Below are positions 47,114 through 55,820 of a stretch of 56,163 nucleotides of DNA, in pieces. Both the position numbers and the translations under genes were made by a program. Origin of the DNA: Loktanella fryxellensis (GTDB lineage: Bacteria; Pseudomonadota; Alphaproteobacteria; Rhodobacterales; Rhodobacteraceae); assembly GCF_900110065.1 (NCBI RefSeq), contig NZ_FOCI01000022.1, positions 1 to 56,163 on the forward strand, in the 5' to 3' direction. Every line of letters begins with the position of its first letter. Positions within the stretch are counted from its first letter, which is position 1. Under the pieces are notes generated by a model that saw nothing but the letters and a program-made list of their open reading frames with translations, was not told where the DNA came from and did not search any database.

Positions 47114-48292
47114 TCAGATGATGGCTTTTTCGACGATGGGCCGCCCGGCGGCGATCCGGGCATAGCCCAGCGGTGTCAGATCGAGCGTACGATACGCGCC
47201 ATGCACGATCCATTCCGCCATGCCGCGCCCGATGGCGGGCGACTGCTGCAACCCATGCCCCGAAAAGCCGTTGACGTGGATGAAGTTCGCAATATCCGGG
47301 TTCGGTCCAACGACCGCATTCTGGTCCAGCGTGTTGTAGTCGTAATGACCGACCCATTCGTTGATCACGCGGACCCGTTCGAACGCGGGGATGCGGGTGG
47401 CGATGGCGGGCCAGACCTTGTCCTGCCACAGCGCGTGGTCGAATGCGAAATCGGCGGGGTCCACGGCGGGGTCGTCACCCGGCGGGGAGCCTGCCATGTA
47501 ATAGCGCCCGTCGCTGCGCACATGCACGCCGCTGGGATCGATGGTCAGTGGCAGGTCGCGATCCAGCGGCGTTTCCGCCTGAAAAACATAGGTGTAGCGT
47601 TTTCGTGCCTCGACCGGGAGCGCGATGCCGGCCATGCCGGCGACCTGCGCCGCACGGGTGCCAGCCGCATTCACCAGCCAGCAGCAGGCGATGATCTCGC
47701 CGCTGGCCAACCGCACGCCGGTCACACGGTCAGCCTCTTGGATCACGTCCACGACCTCGTCATGGACGAACGTCACGCCGAGGCGTTTCGCCCCGCGCTT
47801 CCACCAGTCGAACAGGGTGCCGCCATCGAAGTAGCCTTCGTTCACCGTGTTGTGGTTGCCCGCCACGATGTCGTCGAGGGCATAGAACGGATAAGCCTCG
47901 GCGATCTGATCGCGGGTCATGTGCCGTGTGGCCGCACCGAGACCGGCCTGCACCTGCTGGCTGTCGCGCAACGCGGCTGCAAAGTCGGGCGTGTCCGCGA
48001 GATAGAGGTATCCGAAACTGTGCAACCGCAGATCAGGCGCATCCGCCAGCCCGCTGCGGGCACGGAAGTTCAGGATATATTCCGCCCCGTACTGCGAGAT
48101 CTGCACGTTCAGCGGGTCCGAAAACTGCTGTCGGATGCAGGAGTTGGTGTGAGAGGTCGCGGCGAATGCATAGGTCGGGTCGCGTTCGATCACCGTGACA
48201 CGACCGTCGAAGTCGGGATCGCTTGCCAGATGGAACGCGATGCTGGCCCCGTACATCGCTCCTCCGACGATCACGACATCGCTGGCAGTCAT
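47114..48292 (-). CDS. FAD-dependent oxidoreductase, D-amino-acid/sarcosine oxidase family
   Basis: The 392-residue protein has the FAD-binding motif VVIVGGAMYGASIAFHL at the N-terminus and the C-terminal DAO-type FAD contact HVNGFSGHGLQQSPAIGRGMAEW. It probably oxidises an amino or hydroxy acid. The substrate is unknown. The ATG at 48292 overlaps the pncA stop (ATGA). Confidence 0.85.
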   Translation of the reverse strand: MTASDVVIVGGAMYGASIAFHLASDPDFDGRVTVIERDPTYAFAATSHTNSCIRQQFSDPLNVQISQYGAEYILNFRARSGLADAPDLRLHSFGYLYLADTPDFAAALRDSQQVQAGLGAATRHMTRDQIAEAYPFYALDDIVAGNHNTVNEGYFDGGTLFDWWKRGAKRLGVTFVHDEVVDVIQEADRVTGVRLASGEIIACCWLVNAAGTRAAQVAGMAGIALPVEARKRYTYVFQAETPLDRDLPLTIDPSGVHVRSDGRYYMAGSPPGDDPAVDPADFAFDHALWQDKVWPAIATRIPAFERVRVINEWVGHYDYNTLDQNAVVGPNPDIANFIHVNGFSGHGLQQSPAIGRGMAEWIVHGAYRTLDLTPLGYARIAAGRPIVEKAII

Positions 48293-48894
48293 GCGGTCAA
48301 CGCCACGCCTGCGTCCCGCATCCCCGCCATGGCCGCATCCAGCGATCCACCCGCGTCGATGGCCCGGCACAGGTCGGTCCGCACGGTCACGTCGAACCCC
48401 AGCGTCGCCGCATCGACCGCCGAGTAGTTCACGCAGAAATCCAGCGCCAGGCCCACAAGCGTCAGATGCGTGATGCCCCGCGTGCGCAGATACCCCTCCA
48501 ACCCCGTCGGGGTTCTGTGGTCGTTCTCGAAGAACGCGGAATAGCTGTCGATGGCCGGATTGCAGCCCTTGCGCAGGATCAGATCGCCATCGGTGCGCAG
48601 GGCGGCGTGAAACGCAGCACCCATGGTGCCTTGAATGCAGTGGTCGGGCCACAGCACCTGTGGGCCGTAGGGCATCCGGATCACGTCCATCGGGGCCGCA
48701 CCCGGCTGGCTGCTGGCGAATGACGCGTGTCCCGCCGGGTGCCAGTCCTGCGTCAGGATCACCGTGCGAAACTGCGCCATCAGCGCGTTGATCCCCGGCA
48801 CCAGTGCATCGCCACCCGCCACGGCCAGCGCGCCGCTGGGGCAGAAGTCGTTCTGCATGTCGATGACGATCAGGGCATGTGTGACGGGCTGCAT
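48289..48894 (-). CDS. pncA: Nicotinamidase
   Basis: The 201-residue enzyme has the catalytic triad D12 (VIDMQNDF), K109 (ILRKGCN) and C154 (GLALDFCVNY) and the metal ligands D50, H52 and H85. It hydrolyses nicotinamide to nicotinate for NAD salvage. The next step, PncB, is encoded at 54269-55561 in this window. It is the first gene of a three-gene operon with an FAD oxidoreductase and the uronate dehydrogenase. Confidence 0.93.
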   Translation of the reverse strand: MQPVTHALIVIDMQNDFCPSGALAVAGGDALVPGINALMAQFRTVILTQDWHPAGHASFASSQPGAAPMDVIRMPYGPQVLWPDHCIQGTMGAAFHAALRTDGDLILRKGCNPAIDSYSAFFENDHRTPTGLEGYLRTRGITHLTLVGLALDFCVNYSAVDAATLGFDVTVRTDLCRAIDAGGSLDAAMAGMRDAGVALTA

Positions 48895-49022
48895 GACGGG
48901 CCTTTCGGAACGGACAGGCACAGGCCTAGAACCCCCGCCGCCCGTGGTCAATCGCCCCCGGTTGCCGCGCCCGCCCGCATCGGCTAAGCGCCGCGTTCCG
49001 CACAGGCAAAGGCGCGCGACCC

Positions 49023-50249
49023 ATGGCCACCCTCGGCATCGATTTCGGCACATCGAACACCGCAGCCGCGGTCATGGCGGGCGACACCGTGTTCCGCATC
49101 CCGGTGGAGCCGGGGCGGGAAACGCTGCCCACCTCGGTTTTCTTCGACCAAGAGCGCAAGCGCACCCTGATCGGGTCCGCCGCCAATGCCGCCCTGATCG
49201 CGGGACGCGAAGGGCGGTTCATGCGGGCGCTGAAATCGGTCCTCGGCACGCCCCTGATGCGCGAGATGCGCCAGATCGGATACGAACGGATGACGCTGCT
49301 CGACGTGGTCGCGCGGTTCCTTTCTACCGTGCGGACCCGCGCCCATGACGCCACACGGCTCGATTTCGACACGGCCCTGTCCGGTCGCCCCGTGCGGTTC
49401 CACCCCGATCCCGCCCGCCATGCGCAGGCGCTGGCCGATCTGACCGAAGCCTATCACATCGCAGGCTTCGCCCACGTGGACTTCCTGCCGGAGCCGGAGG
49501 CAGCGGCATTGACCGCAGGACCGCTGGGGCAAGGCCAGCTGGGTCTGGTCGTGGACATCGGCGGCGGCACGTCGGATTTCACCCTCTACCGGCAGGACGC
49601 GGGCCGCATCGCCGTGTTGAACAGCCACGGCGTGCGGATCGGCGGCACCGATTTCGACCGGCTGCTGTCACTGGCGCATGTGATGCCGCTGCTGGGGCGT
49701 GGCGGCGACATCCGCAACGCGTTCGGCACCGGGACCACCACCGCGCCCAATGCGATCTACAACGATCTGGCCACGTGGGAGAAGATCGCCTTCCTCTACA
49801 CCGCCGAAACGCGGCGGCGGGTCGCGGACCTGTTGCAGATGGGCGTGGACCGTGCGGCGTTCGCCCGGCTCGACACCGCCATCGGGATGGAGTTGGGCCA
49901 CGACATCGCCTTTGCGGTCGAGGCGGGCAAGATCGCGGCCAACGACACGCCAGAAGGGCTGATCGACCTTGGCGTGCTGGACCGCGCCCTGACCGTTCCG
50001 CTGTCGCGCGACGCGCTGGGCCACACCCTGTCGGACCTGACCGCGCAGATCGGTCAGGCGGCACGGGACACGCTGGGCGACACGGCACCGGGCGACGTGG
50101 CCGCCGTCGTCTTCGTCGGCGGGTCCAGCCTGATGGGGACGGTGACGCACGCGATGACCGACCTGTTCCCGCACGCACGTCAGGTGCGCGCGCAGGCGTT
50201 CACCGCCGTCAGCGACGGGCTTGCGATGGCCGCCGCCCGCACCGCTTGA
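49023..50249 (+). CDS. Hsp70-family (YegD-like) protein
   Basis: The 408-residue protein has the actin/Hsp70 ATPase motifs LGIDFGTSNTAAAV at the N-terminus, VVDIGGGTSDFTLYR near residue 180 and VFVGGSSLMGTV near residue 365. It ends after the nucleotide-binding domain and has no substrate-binding domain, as in YegD. The cellular role of this family is unclear. No DnaJ or GrpE gene is close. Confidence 0.9.
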   Translation: MATLGIDFGTSNTAAAVMAGDTVFRIPVEPGRETLPTSVFFDQERKRTLIGSAANAALIAGREGRFMRALKSVLGTPLMREMRQIGYERMTLLDVVARFLSTVRTRAHDATRLDFDTALSGRPVRFHPDPARHAQALADLTEAYHIAGFAHVDFLPEPEAAALTAGPLGQGQLGLVVDIGGGTSDFTLYRQDAGRIAVLNSHGVRIGGTDFDRLLSLAHVMPLLGRGGDIRNAFGTGTTTAPNAIYNDLATWEKIAFLYTAETRRRVADLLQMGVDRAAFARLDTAIGMELGHDIAFAVEAGKIAANDTPEGLIDLGVLDRALTVPLSRDALGHTLSDLTAQIGQAARDTLGDTAPGDVAAVVFVGGSSLMGTVTHAMTDLFPHARQVRAQAFTAVSDGLAMAAARTA

Positions 50250-50282
50250 ACGCTGCGCGCCACAGGCGTATGGCCTGACCCC

Positions 50283-51188
50283 ATGTTCACCATCGCCGCC
50301 CTCTATCACTTTTCACGGTTCCCGGACCCGACCGCCCTGCGCCAGCCGCTGCTGGACCTGTGCCGGGCGCATCGGATCAGCGGCACCCTGCTGCTGGCGG
50401 GCGAAGGCGTGAACGGCACCATCGCGGGCAGCCGCACAGGTATCGACGCGGTGCTGGCACATCTGCGCGCCCTGCCCGGCTGCGCGGCTCTGGTGCACAA
50501 GGAAAGCCACGCCGCCGAACAGCCGTTCAACCGGATGAAGGTCCGTATCAGACGCGAGATCGTGACGATGGGCCAGCCCGACGTGGACCCGCTGCAGGGC
50601 ACCGGGCATTACGTCGCCCCCGCCGACTGGAACGCGCTGATCGCCAACCCCGATGTGGCCGTGATCGACACCCGCAACGCGTTCGAGGTCGCCATCGGCA
50701 CCTTCGCCGGCGCCATCGACCCGCAAACCCGCAGCTTCGGCGAATTTCCAGCGTGGTGGGAGGCGAACAAGGAGCGGCTCAAAGGCAAGCGCATCGCCAT
50801 GTTCTGCACCGGCGGCATCCGGTGCGAGAAATCCACCAACTACCTGCGCGGTCAGGGCGTGGACGAGGTCTATCACCTGCAGGGCGGCATTCTGAAGTAT
50901 CTGGAGGAGGTGCCGCAGGAGCGCAGCACCTGGCAGGGCGACTGCTTCGTCTTCGACGGACGGGTCAGCGTGGGCCACGGTCTGGTGCAGGGCCCGCATA
51001 TCCTGTGTCACGCCTGCGGCCACCCCCTGCTGCCCGCCGACCGCGACCATCCCGCATATGAGGAAGGCGTCGCCTGCCACCACTGCGCCGCCACGACGAC
51101 GGACGCGGACAAGGCCGGGTTCCGCGAACGCCAGCGGCAGACGGCCCTCGCCCGCGCGCGCGGCACGCGCCACGTCGGCAGCGTGTGA
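50283..51188 (+). CDS. trhO: tRNA uridine(34) hydroxylase, rhodanese family
   Basis: The 301-residue protein matches TrhO (YceA): N-terminal domain (LLLAGEGVNGTIAGSRTG), the rhodanese domain with active-site cysteine C175 in MFCTGGIRCEKS, and a C-terminal zinc-type cysteine set (CHACGHPLLPADRDHP, CHHCAAT). It hydroxylates U34 of some tRNAs, an oxygen-dependent step to 5-methoxy or cmo5-type modifications. Stop overlaps the next start (GTGA). Confidence 0.92.
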   Translation: MFTIAALYHFSRFPDPTALRQPLLDLCRAHRISGTLLLAGEGVNGTIAGSRTGIDAVLAHLRALPGCAALVHKESHAAEQPFNRMKVRIRREIVTMGQPDVDPLQGTGHYVAPADWNALIANPDVAVIDTRNAFEVAIGTFAGAIDPQTRSFGEFPAWWEANKERLKGKRIAMFCTGGIRCEKSTNYLRGQGVDEVYHLQGGILKYLEEVPQERSTWQGDCFVFDGRVSVGHGLVQGPHILCHACGHPLLPADRDHPAYEEGVACHHCAATTTDADKAGFRERQRQTALARARGTRHVGSV

Positions 51189-52240
51189 CGGGGCTGCACC
51201 TCAGGGGGCTGCACAGACAGCGGGACACGCCACTGGCGCTGGGGATCGGCGTGGCGTCGGGTCTGCTGGGCTTTGCCATCGGCATGCCGCTGCCGTGGAT
51301 GCTGGGGCCGATGATCGGCAACACCATCGCCGCCCTGATGCGGCTGCCCGTGCGCGGGCCTGACAGGCTGCGCCCCATCGTCATCCCGGTGATCGGCGTG
51401 CTGCTGGGGTTCGGCATCACGCCGGAAATCCTCGGTCAGTTGGGCGGCTGGGCGCTGACGCTGGTGCTGCTGCCGCTGTTTTTGTGCGTGGCCGCCGGGT
51501 GGGCCTATGTCGTCTATCGCCGGATCGGCGGCTATGATCCGGTGACGGCCTATTACGCCGCGATGCCGGGCGGCGTGAACGAGATGCTGATCCTTGGCGT
51601 GGCGGCGGGTGGCAACCACCGCCAGATTGCGCTGGCCCATGCGGCCCGCATCCTGATCGTCGTGCTGCTGGTGGTGCTGTGGTTCGGCCTCGTCCTTGAC
51701 GTCAGGGCCACCGGGACCGGGCCGGGGATGATCGCGCTGTCCGCGCTGTCGGTGACGGATTACCTGATCCTTGGTGCCTGCGCTGCGGTGGGCGCGGTCG
51801 TGGGCCAGCGGATCGGGTTGCCCGCCGCCCCGGTGTTCGGGCCGATGATCCTGTCGGGGCTGGTGCATGCGCTGGGCTGGGTCACAGTCGCGCCGCCGTC
51901 CATCATCGTGATCGCCGCACAGATCGTGATCGGCACCGTGATCGGCGCGCGGTTCGTCGGCGCGACCCTGCGCGACACCGCCCGCGATCTGGGGATCGCC
52001 GTCATTGCCTCTGGCGGGATGCTGGCCATCGGGATCGCCTTTGCCGCCGTGATCGCGGCGACCATGGACATGCCGCTCGCGCAGGCCTTCCTCGCCTATG
52101 CGCCGGGGGGCCTGACCGAGATGTCGTTGCTGACCCTGACGCTGGGACAGGACATCGCCTATGTCTCGGTCACGCACATCATCCGCATCGCGCTGATCGT
52201 GGCTGTCGCGTCCACCGTGTTTCGCCTGATCCGCCGCTAG
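51185..52240 (+). CDS. AbrB-family membrane protein
   Basis: The 351-residue integral membrane protein has two related halves with the AbrB duplication motifs GFAIGMPLPWMLGPMIGNT and GLPAAPVFGPMILSGLVHA, and GGVNEM/GGLTEMSLL in corresponding places of each half. The family was formerly annotated as ammonia monooxygenase; that name is misleading, and transport or regulation of membrane processes is more likely. It starts with GTG inside the trhO stop. Confidence 0.88.
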   Translation: MTGLHLRGLHRQRDTPLALGIGVASGLLGFAIGMPLPWMLGPMIGNTIAALMRLPVRGPDRLRPIVIPVIGVLLGFGITPEILGQLGGWALTLVLLPLFLCVAAGWAYVVYRRIGGYDPVTAYYAAMPGGVNEMLILGVAAGGNHRQIALAHAARILIVVLLVVLWFGLVLDVRATGTGPGMIALSALSVTDYLILGACAAVGAVVGQRIGLPAAPVFGPMILSGLVHALGWVTVAPPSIIVIAAQIVIGTVIGARFVGATLRDTARDLGIAVIASGGMLAIGIAFAAVIAATMDMPLAQAFLAYAPGGLTEMSLLTLTLGQDIAYVSVTHIIRIALIVAVASTVFRLIRR

Positions 52241-52310
52241 CGACCGCCCCTTGCGCGCCCGGTGGTTTGCGTTAGCGTCGGGATGCACCCTGATCCGATC
52301 GGAACGCCTC

Positions 52311-52763
52311 ATGTTCGAACGCCTGCTGTCCCTGTTCCACCCGGACCGGTCCGTCACCCCCCTGCCGGACGCGGACGCGCGCCACGCGCTGGGGGCCCTG
52401 ATGGTCCGCGCGGCCAAGGTCGATCGCGCCTACCTGTTCGAAGAGGTGGAGGAGATCGACCACGTGCTGTCGCACATGTACGGCCTGAACGCCGTCGAGG
52501 CCGCCAAGATGCGCGCCCGCTGCGAAAAGCTGGAAGAGGCGATGCCGGACACCGACACCCTTGCCCGCGTGCTGCACGACGCCATCCCGCTGGGCGAGCG
52601 TGAGGCGGCGGTGAAATCGCTGTGGATGGTCGTGCTGTCCGACGGCGGTGAACGCCCGGAGGAAGGCGAATTGCTGCACCAGATCGAACGCACGCTGGGC
52701 GTATCGCCGAAACGCGCGATGCAGATCCACGCCGCCGCCGCGATGCAGGCGGGTCAATTGTAA
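52311..52763 (+). CDS. TerB-like (tellurite resistance B domain) protein
   Basis: The 150-residue soluble helical protein (MVRAAKVDRAYLFEEVEEIDHVLSHMYGL, then LWMVVLSDGGERPEEGELLHQIERTLGVS) has the TerB fold, with two repeats rich in acidic residues that may bind metal. Such single-domain proteins lie apart from ter operons, and a role in tellurite resistance should not be assumed. The start was set at 52311 because homology begins there; upstream codons look non-coding. Confidence 0.85.
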   Translation: MFERLLSLFHPDRSVTPLPDADARHALGALMVRAAKVDRAYLFEEVEEIDHVLSHMYGLNAVEAAKMRARCEKLEEAMPDTDTLARVLHDAIPLGEREAAVKSLWMVVLSDGGERPEEGELLHQIERTLGVSPKRAMQIHAAAAMQAGQL

Positions 52764-52769
52764 GCCCCT

Positions 52770-53279
52770 TCACGGGGTCGGCAGAGGCACGCCGTCGATC
52801 AGATCCTCGATCAGGACGGAAATCATCTCGGCCCGGTTCGACACACCCGCCTTGCGATAGATCGCGGCGCTCTGCGCCTTGACCGTGCCCGCCGCCGTGT
52901 GCCGCAGCATGGCGATGTCGGCCACAGACACCCCCTTGACCGACATCAGCGCCACGTCGCGTTCCGCCGCCGTCAGCCCCCAGCGGGTGAACTGATCGTC
53001 CATCAAGGCGGCAAAGGCCCCGGTGGCGGCGGCCAGATTGCGTTCAACCCGGTTGGTGCGCCGCATCAGCGCACGATATTCGGCCAGCGTCAGCGCGACG
53101 CTGGCCAGCAGTCCGATCAAGGCAAATGCCTCGAGGATGGTGAGGGGATCGAACGCTGACAGCTCTGACCCGACGTCGATGGCCAGCAGGATCAGGCACA
53201 GCCCCTGCATGACCGCGGCCCCCAGCACGAGGGGGCCGCGCAATCTCTCATGTCGCGTCGTGAGGGCCTGTGGGATCAT
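52770..53279 (-). CDS. Membrane-anchored LuxR-type regulator
   Basis: The 169-residue protein has two membrane helices (about residues 15-38 and 48-68), a short amphipathic linker (RTNRVERNLAAATGAFAALMDDQ) and a C-terminal LuxR/FixJ helix-turn-helix (WGLTAAERDVALMSVKGVSVADIAMLRHTAAGTV...). Signals may be sensed at the membrane. It overlaps the b-type cytochrome gene by 32 bases, so a link with that redox protein is likely. Confidence 0.78.
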   Translation of the reverse strand: MIPQALTTRHERLRGPLVLGAAVMQGLCLILLAIDVGSELSAFDPLTILEAFALIGLLASVALTLAEYRALMRRTNRVERNLAAATGAFAALMDDQFTRWGLTAAERDVALMSVKGVSVADIAMLRHTAAGTVKAQSAAIYRKAGVSNRAEMISVLIEDLIDGVPLPTP

Positions 53280-53817
53280 GCAGATCCTTCTGACCGCTGA
53301 TCATCGCGGCCACAAGGTTTTCCCTGTGCCGCAGGCTGGCCAGAATGACGCCCCCCAGATGCAGGGCGATCAGCGCCAGCAGACCGTTCACCATCCCTTC
53401 GTGCCAGTGTTCGACCCAGTCCTGACCGAAGTAGCGGTCCATCCCCATCATGATGCCGGTGGCACAGATGCCGGACAGCACCGCAAGCAGCGCCACGATC
53501 ATCGCGGCCCCCGCGGGATTATGCCCCAGCGTCCGCGCCTCCCTCCCCTGCCGCATGGCGGCCAGGTAGGCGATCAGACGGCGCGGGCCGGGGATGAAGT
53601 CACCCCAGCGCGCGTACCGCGTGCCGATCACACCCCAGACCAGCCGGAACGCGATCAGCCCGATCACGACATAGCCGATCCGCCGGTGCAACCACCGGGG
53701 ATCGACCAGCAGCCAGGCGCTGGCGACGCATGTCACCAGCCCCCAGTGGAACAGCCGCACGCCCGCGTCCCAGACCCTGACGCGCGGGCTGTGCCGCGTT
53801 GCGTGCACTGCGGTCAT
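53248..53817 (-). CDS. b-type cytochrome (cytochrome b561-like) membrane protein
   Basis: The 189-residue protein has four membrane helices and histidines in the heme positions of b561-type proteins (RLFHWGL, RWLHRRIGY, VEHWHEGM, IALHLGG). It may transfer electrons across the inner membrane to a periplasmic partner. It lies between the PepSY-like protein and the LuxR-type regulator genes. Confidence 0.87.
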   Translation of the reverse strand: MTAVHATRHSPRVRVWDAGVRLFHWGLVTCVASAWLLVDPRWLHRRIGYVVIGLIAFRLVWGVIGTRYARWGDFIPGPRRLIAYLAAMRQGREARTLGHNPAGAAMIVALLAVLSGICATGIMMGMDRYFGQDWVEHWHEGMVNGLLALIALHLGGVILASLRHRENLVAAMISGQKDLHDPTGPHDAT

Positions 53818-53820
53818 GGA

Positions 53821-54084
53821 TCAGTCCGCGATCCGCTCAAGCTCTACACCTGTGGTGGGATCGTAGAACACTTCCATCTTCGTCCCGACCAGCGTGCCGT
53901 AGATCTCGTAGCAGGCACCATCGTTGATCTTGAACGCGATGACGGCACCGCCCTCGGTCTCGAACGCCTTCAGCGCTTCCCACACGGGGGCGGCTGCGCC
54001 CTCTGCCGGGACTGTGCAGGCGGGTTCGGCGAATGCGGCGCCTGCGGTCAGCGTCATCAGGGCGGCGAGTGTTGCGATCTTCAT
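53821..54084 (-). CDS. Secreted PepSY-like protein
   Basis: The 87-residue protein has a signal peptide (KIATLAALMTLTAGAAFA, cleavage near residue 19) and one small PepSY-type domain (ALKAFETEGGAVIAFKINDGACYEIYGTLVGTKMEVFYDPTTG). PepSY domains often inhibit or bind periplasmic enzymes. The ATG at 54084 was chosen because the signal peptide starts there. It is the first gene of the group with the cytochrome b and LuxR-type genes. Confidence 0.82.
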   Translation of the reverse strand: MKIATLAALMTLTAGAAFAEPACTVPAEGAAAPVWEALKAFETEGGAVIAFKINDGACYEIYGTLVGTKMEVFYDPTTGVELERIAD

Positions 54085-54268
54085 AAGAGTGATCCTGTCG
54101 GTTGAGGCCGGATCGGGATGACCCTGCGCTGACCCCGATCTGATCCATTCCAACAGACCTCACCATTGACCCACGGCTTACATGGCGTCCCCTAAACCCG
54201 GGCTTATGCGCTTGCCAGCGCCCGTATGCCTTGGTCTAACCGCAAAAACGCCTGCAAGGACCCCCGCC

Positions 54269-55561
54269 ATGGTCGATATCGCCACCCGTGTCTGGAACCA
54301 CAAATGGAAGATCGATCCGATCGTCCGGTCCCTGATCGACACGGATTTCTACAAGCTGCTGATGTGCCAGTCCGTGTTCCGCCAGCGACCCCATGTGCAG
54401 GTCACCTTCTCGCTCATCAACCGCAGCACGCAGGTCCGCCTTGCCGATCTGGTGGACGAGGGCGAGTTGCGCGAGCAGCTGGATCACGTCCGGTCCCTGT
54501 CCCTGTCGCGCGGCGAATCGACGTGGATGCGCGGCAACACGTTCTACGGCAAGCGCCAGATGTTCGGGGCCGAGTTCATGGACTGGTTCGAGCAGTTGCG
54601 CCTGCCGCCCTATCATCTGGAAAAACGCGACGGCCAGTACGAGCTGACGTTCGAGGGGTCCTGGCCCGAGGTCATGCTGTGGGAAATCCCCGCCCTGTCG
54701 ATCCTGATGGAACTGCGGTCCCGCGCCGTGTTACGCGACATGGGGCGGTTCGAACTGCAGGTTCTCTATGCCCGCGCCATGACGAAGGTCTGGGAAAAGG
54801 TCGAATGCCTGCGCACCCTCGACGGGCTGCGCCTCGCCGACTTCGGCACCCGGCGCCGGCATTCGTTCCTGTGGCAGGACTGGTGCGTGCAGGCGCTGGA
54901 GGAGGGGCTGGGCGGCGCCTTTACCGGCACCTCGAACTGCCTGATCGCCAAGAATCGCGACATGGAGGCGATCGGCACCAACGCGCACGAGCTGCCGATG
55001 GTCTATGCGGCGCTGACCGACACGGACGCCGCCTTGCGGCAGGCCCCCTACGACGTGCTGGCGGGCTGGCAGGCGGAACACGACGGCAACCTGCGCATCA
55101 TCCTGCCCGACACCTTCGGCACGCCGGGGTTCCTTGCGGGCGCGCCCAACTGGCTGGCCGGCTGGACCGGCATCCGCATCGACAGCGGCGATCCTGCGAC
55201 CGGAGCCGAAAACGCCATCGCCTGGTGGCAGTCCCGTGGCGAGGACCCGCGCGACAAGCTGGTGATCTTCTCGGACGGGCTGAACGTGGACAAGATCATC
55301 GAGCTGCACGCCCAATTCCGCGGCCGCGTCCGCGTCAGCTTCGGCTGGGGCACGATGCTGACCAACGACTTCATCGGTCTGGTGCCCGACGACGCGCTCG
55401 CGCCGTTCTCCTTGGTGTGCAAGGCCGTGGCTGCGGACGGTCGCCCCACGGTGAAGCTGAGCGACAATCCCAACAAGGCGATGGGGCCTGTGGAGGAGGT
55501 TGCGCGGTACAAGCGGGTGTTCGGGGTGGGCGCGCAGGCGGGCGTGGAGGTCGTGGTTTAG
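54269..55561 (+). CDS. pncB: Nicotinate phosphoribosyltransferase
   Basis: The 430-residue enzyme makes nicotinate mononucleotide from nicotinate and PRPP with ATP. It has [11 protein letters not shown] at the N-terminus, the [14 protein letters not shown] stretch and GTNAHELPM, which holds the histidine that is phosphorylated in this family, and the later IDSGDP. With pncA (48289-48894) it completes the first two steps of the Preiss-Handler salvage pathway. The start at 54269 fits the usual N-terminus; the longer frame upstream is not supported. Confidence 0.93.
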   Translation: MVDIATRVWNHKWKIDPIVRSLIDTDFYKLLMCQSVFRQRPHVQVTFSLINRSTQVRLADLVDEGELREQLDHVRSLSLSRGESTWMRGNTFYGKRQMFGAEFMDWFEQLRLPPYHLEKRDGQYELTFEGSWPEVMLWEIPALSILMELRSRAVLRDMGRFELQVLYARAMTKVWEKVECLRTLDGLRLADFGTRRRHSFLWQDWCVQALEEGLGGAFTGTSNCLIAKNRDMEAIGTNAHELPMVYAALTDTDAALRQAPYDVLAGWQAEHDGNLRIILPDTFGTPGFLAGAPNWLAGWTGIRIDSGDPATGAENAIAWWQSRGEDPRDKLVIFSDGLNVDKIIELHAQFRGRVRVSFGWGTMLTNDFIGLVPDDALAPFSLVCKAVAADGRPTVKLSDNPNKAMGPVEEVARYKRVFGVGAQAGVEVVV

Positions 55562-55562
55562 T

Positions 55563-55820
55563 CTAATCTTTAGTTTTCGCGTAAAGGTTCTCCATCAGCG
55601 CGAACAACTCCCTCGCAATGGCGCCAACTGCAACACTCCCAAGGCGCGGCTCCATCTTATCACCATACCATTTTTCAATGTCGCCAAGCTCGTTCTGCCT
55701 TGATGTTTTTTCGAAAATATCTCTGAAGCGGCGAGGTGATATACCACTGAAATGCTCTATCGATACAGAGTTTTCAGATTTTGAGTCTGGTATAACAATA
55801 TCCCGAAAGAGACTCTCAGC
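55563..55820 (-). pseudogene. C-terminal remnant of a foreign gene cut by the IS
   Basis: Eighty-five codons remain, ending in TAG at 55563-55565; the reading frame reaches the IS boundary at 55820 without a start codon of its own, so an insertion removed the N-terminal part. A TTG within the terminal repeat could serve as a false start. I do not recognise the family (IEHFSGISPRRFRDIFEKTS, IEKWYGDKMEPRLG). The stretch is much richer in A and T than its neighbours, which points to horizontal transfer before the insertion. Confidence 0.6.

Noticed and set aside
51185-52240. 'Ammonia monooxygenase' as the name of the AbrB-family gene
   Set aside because: Nothing in the sequence supports a metal-dependent oxygenase; the family name is historical. 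Reported as an AbrB-family membrane protein.
52311-52763. A tellurite resistance system
   Set aside because: Only a single TerB-like domain is present; no other ter genes are nearby, so a resistance role is not supported.
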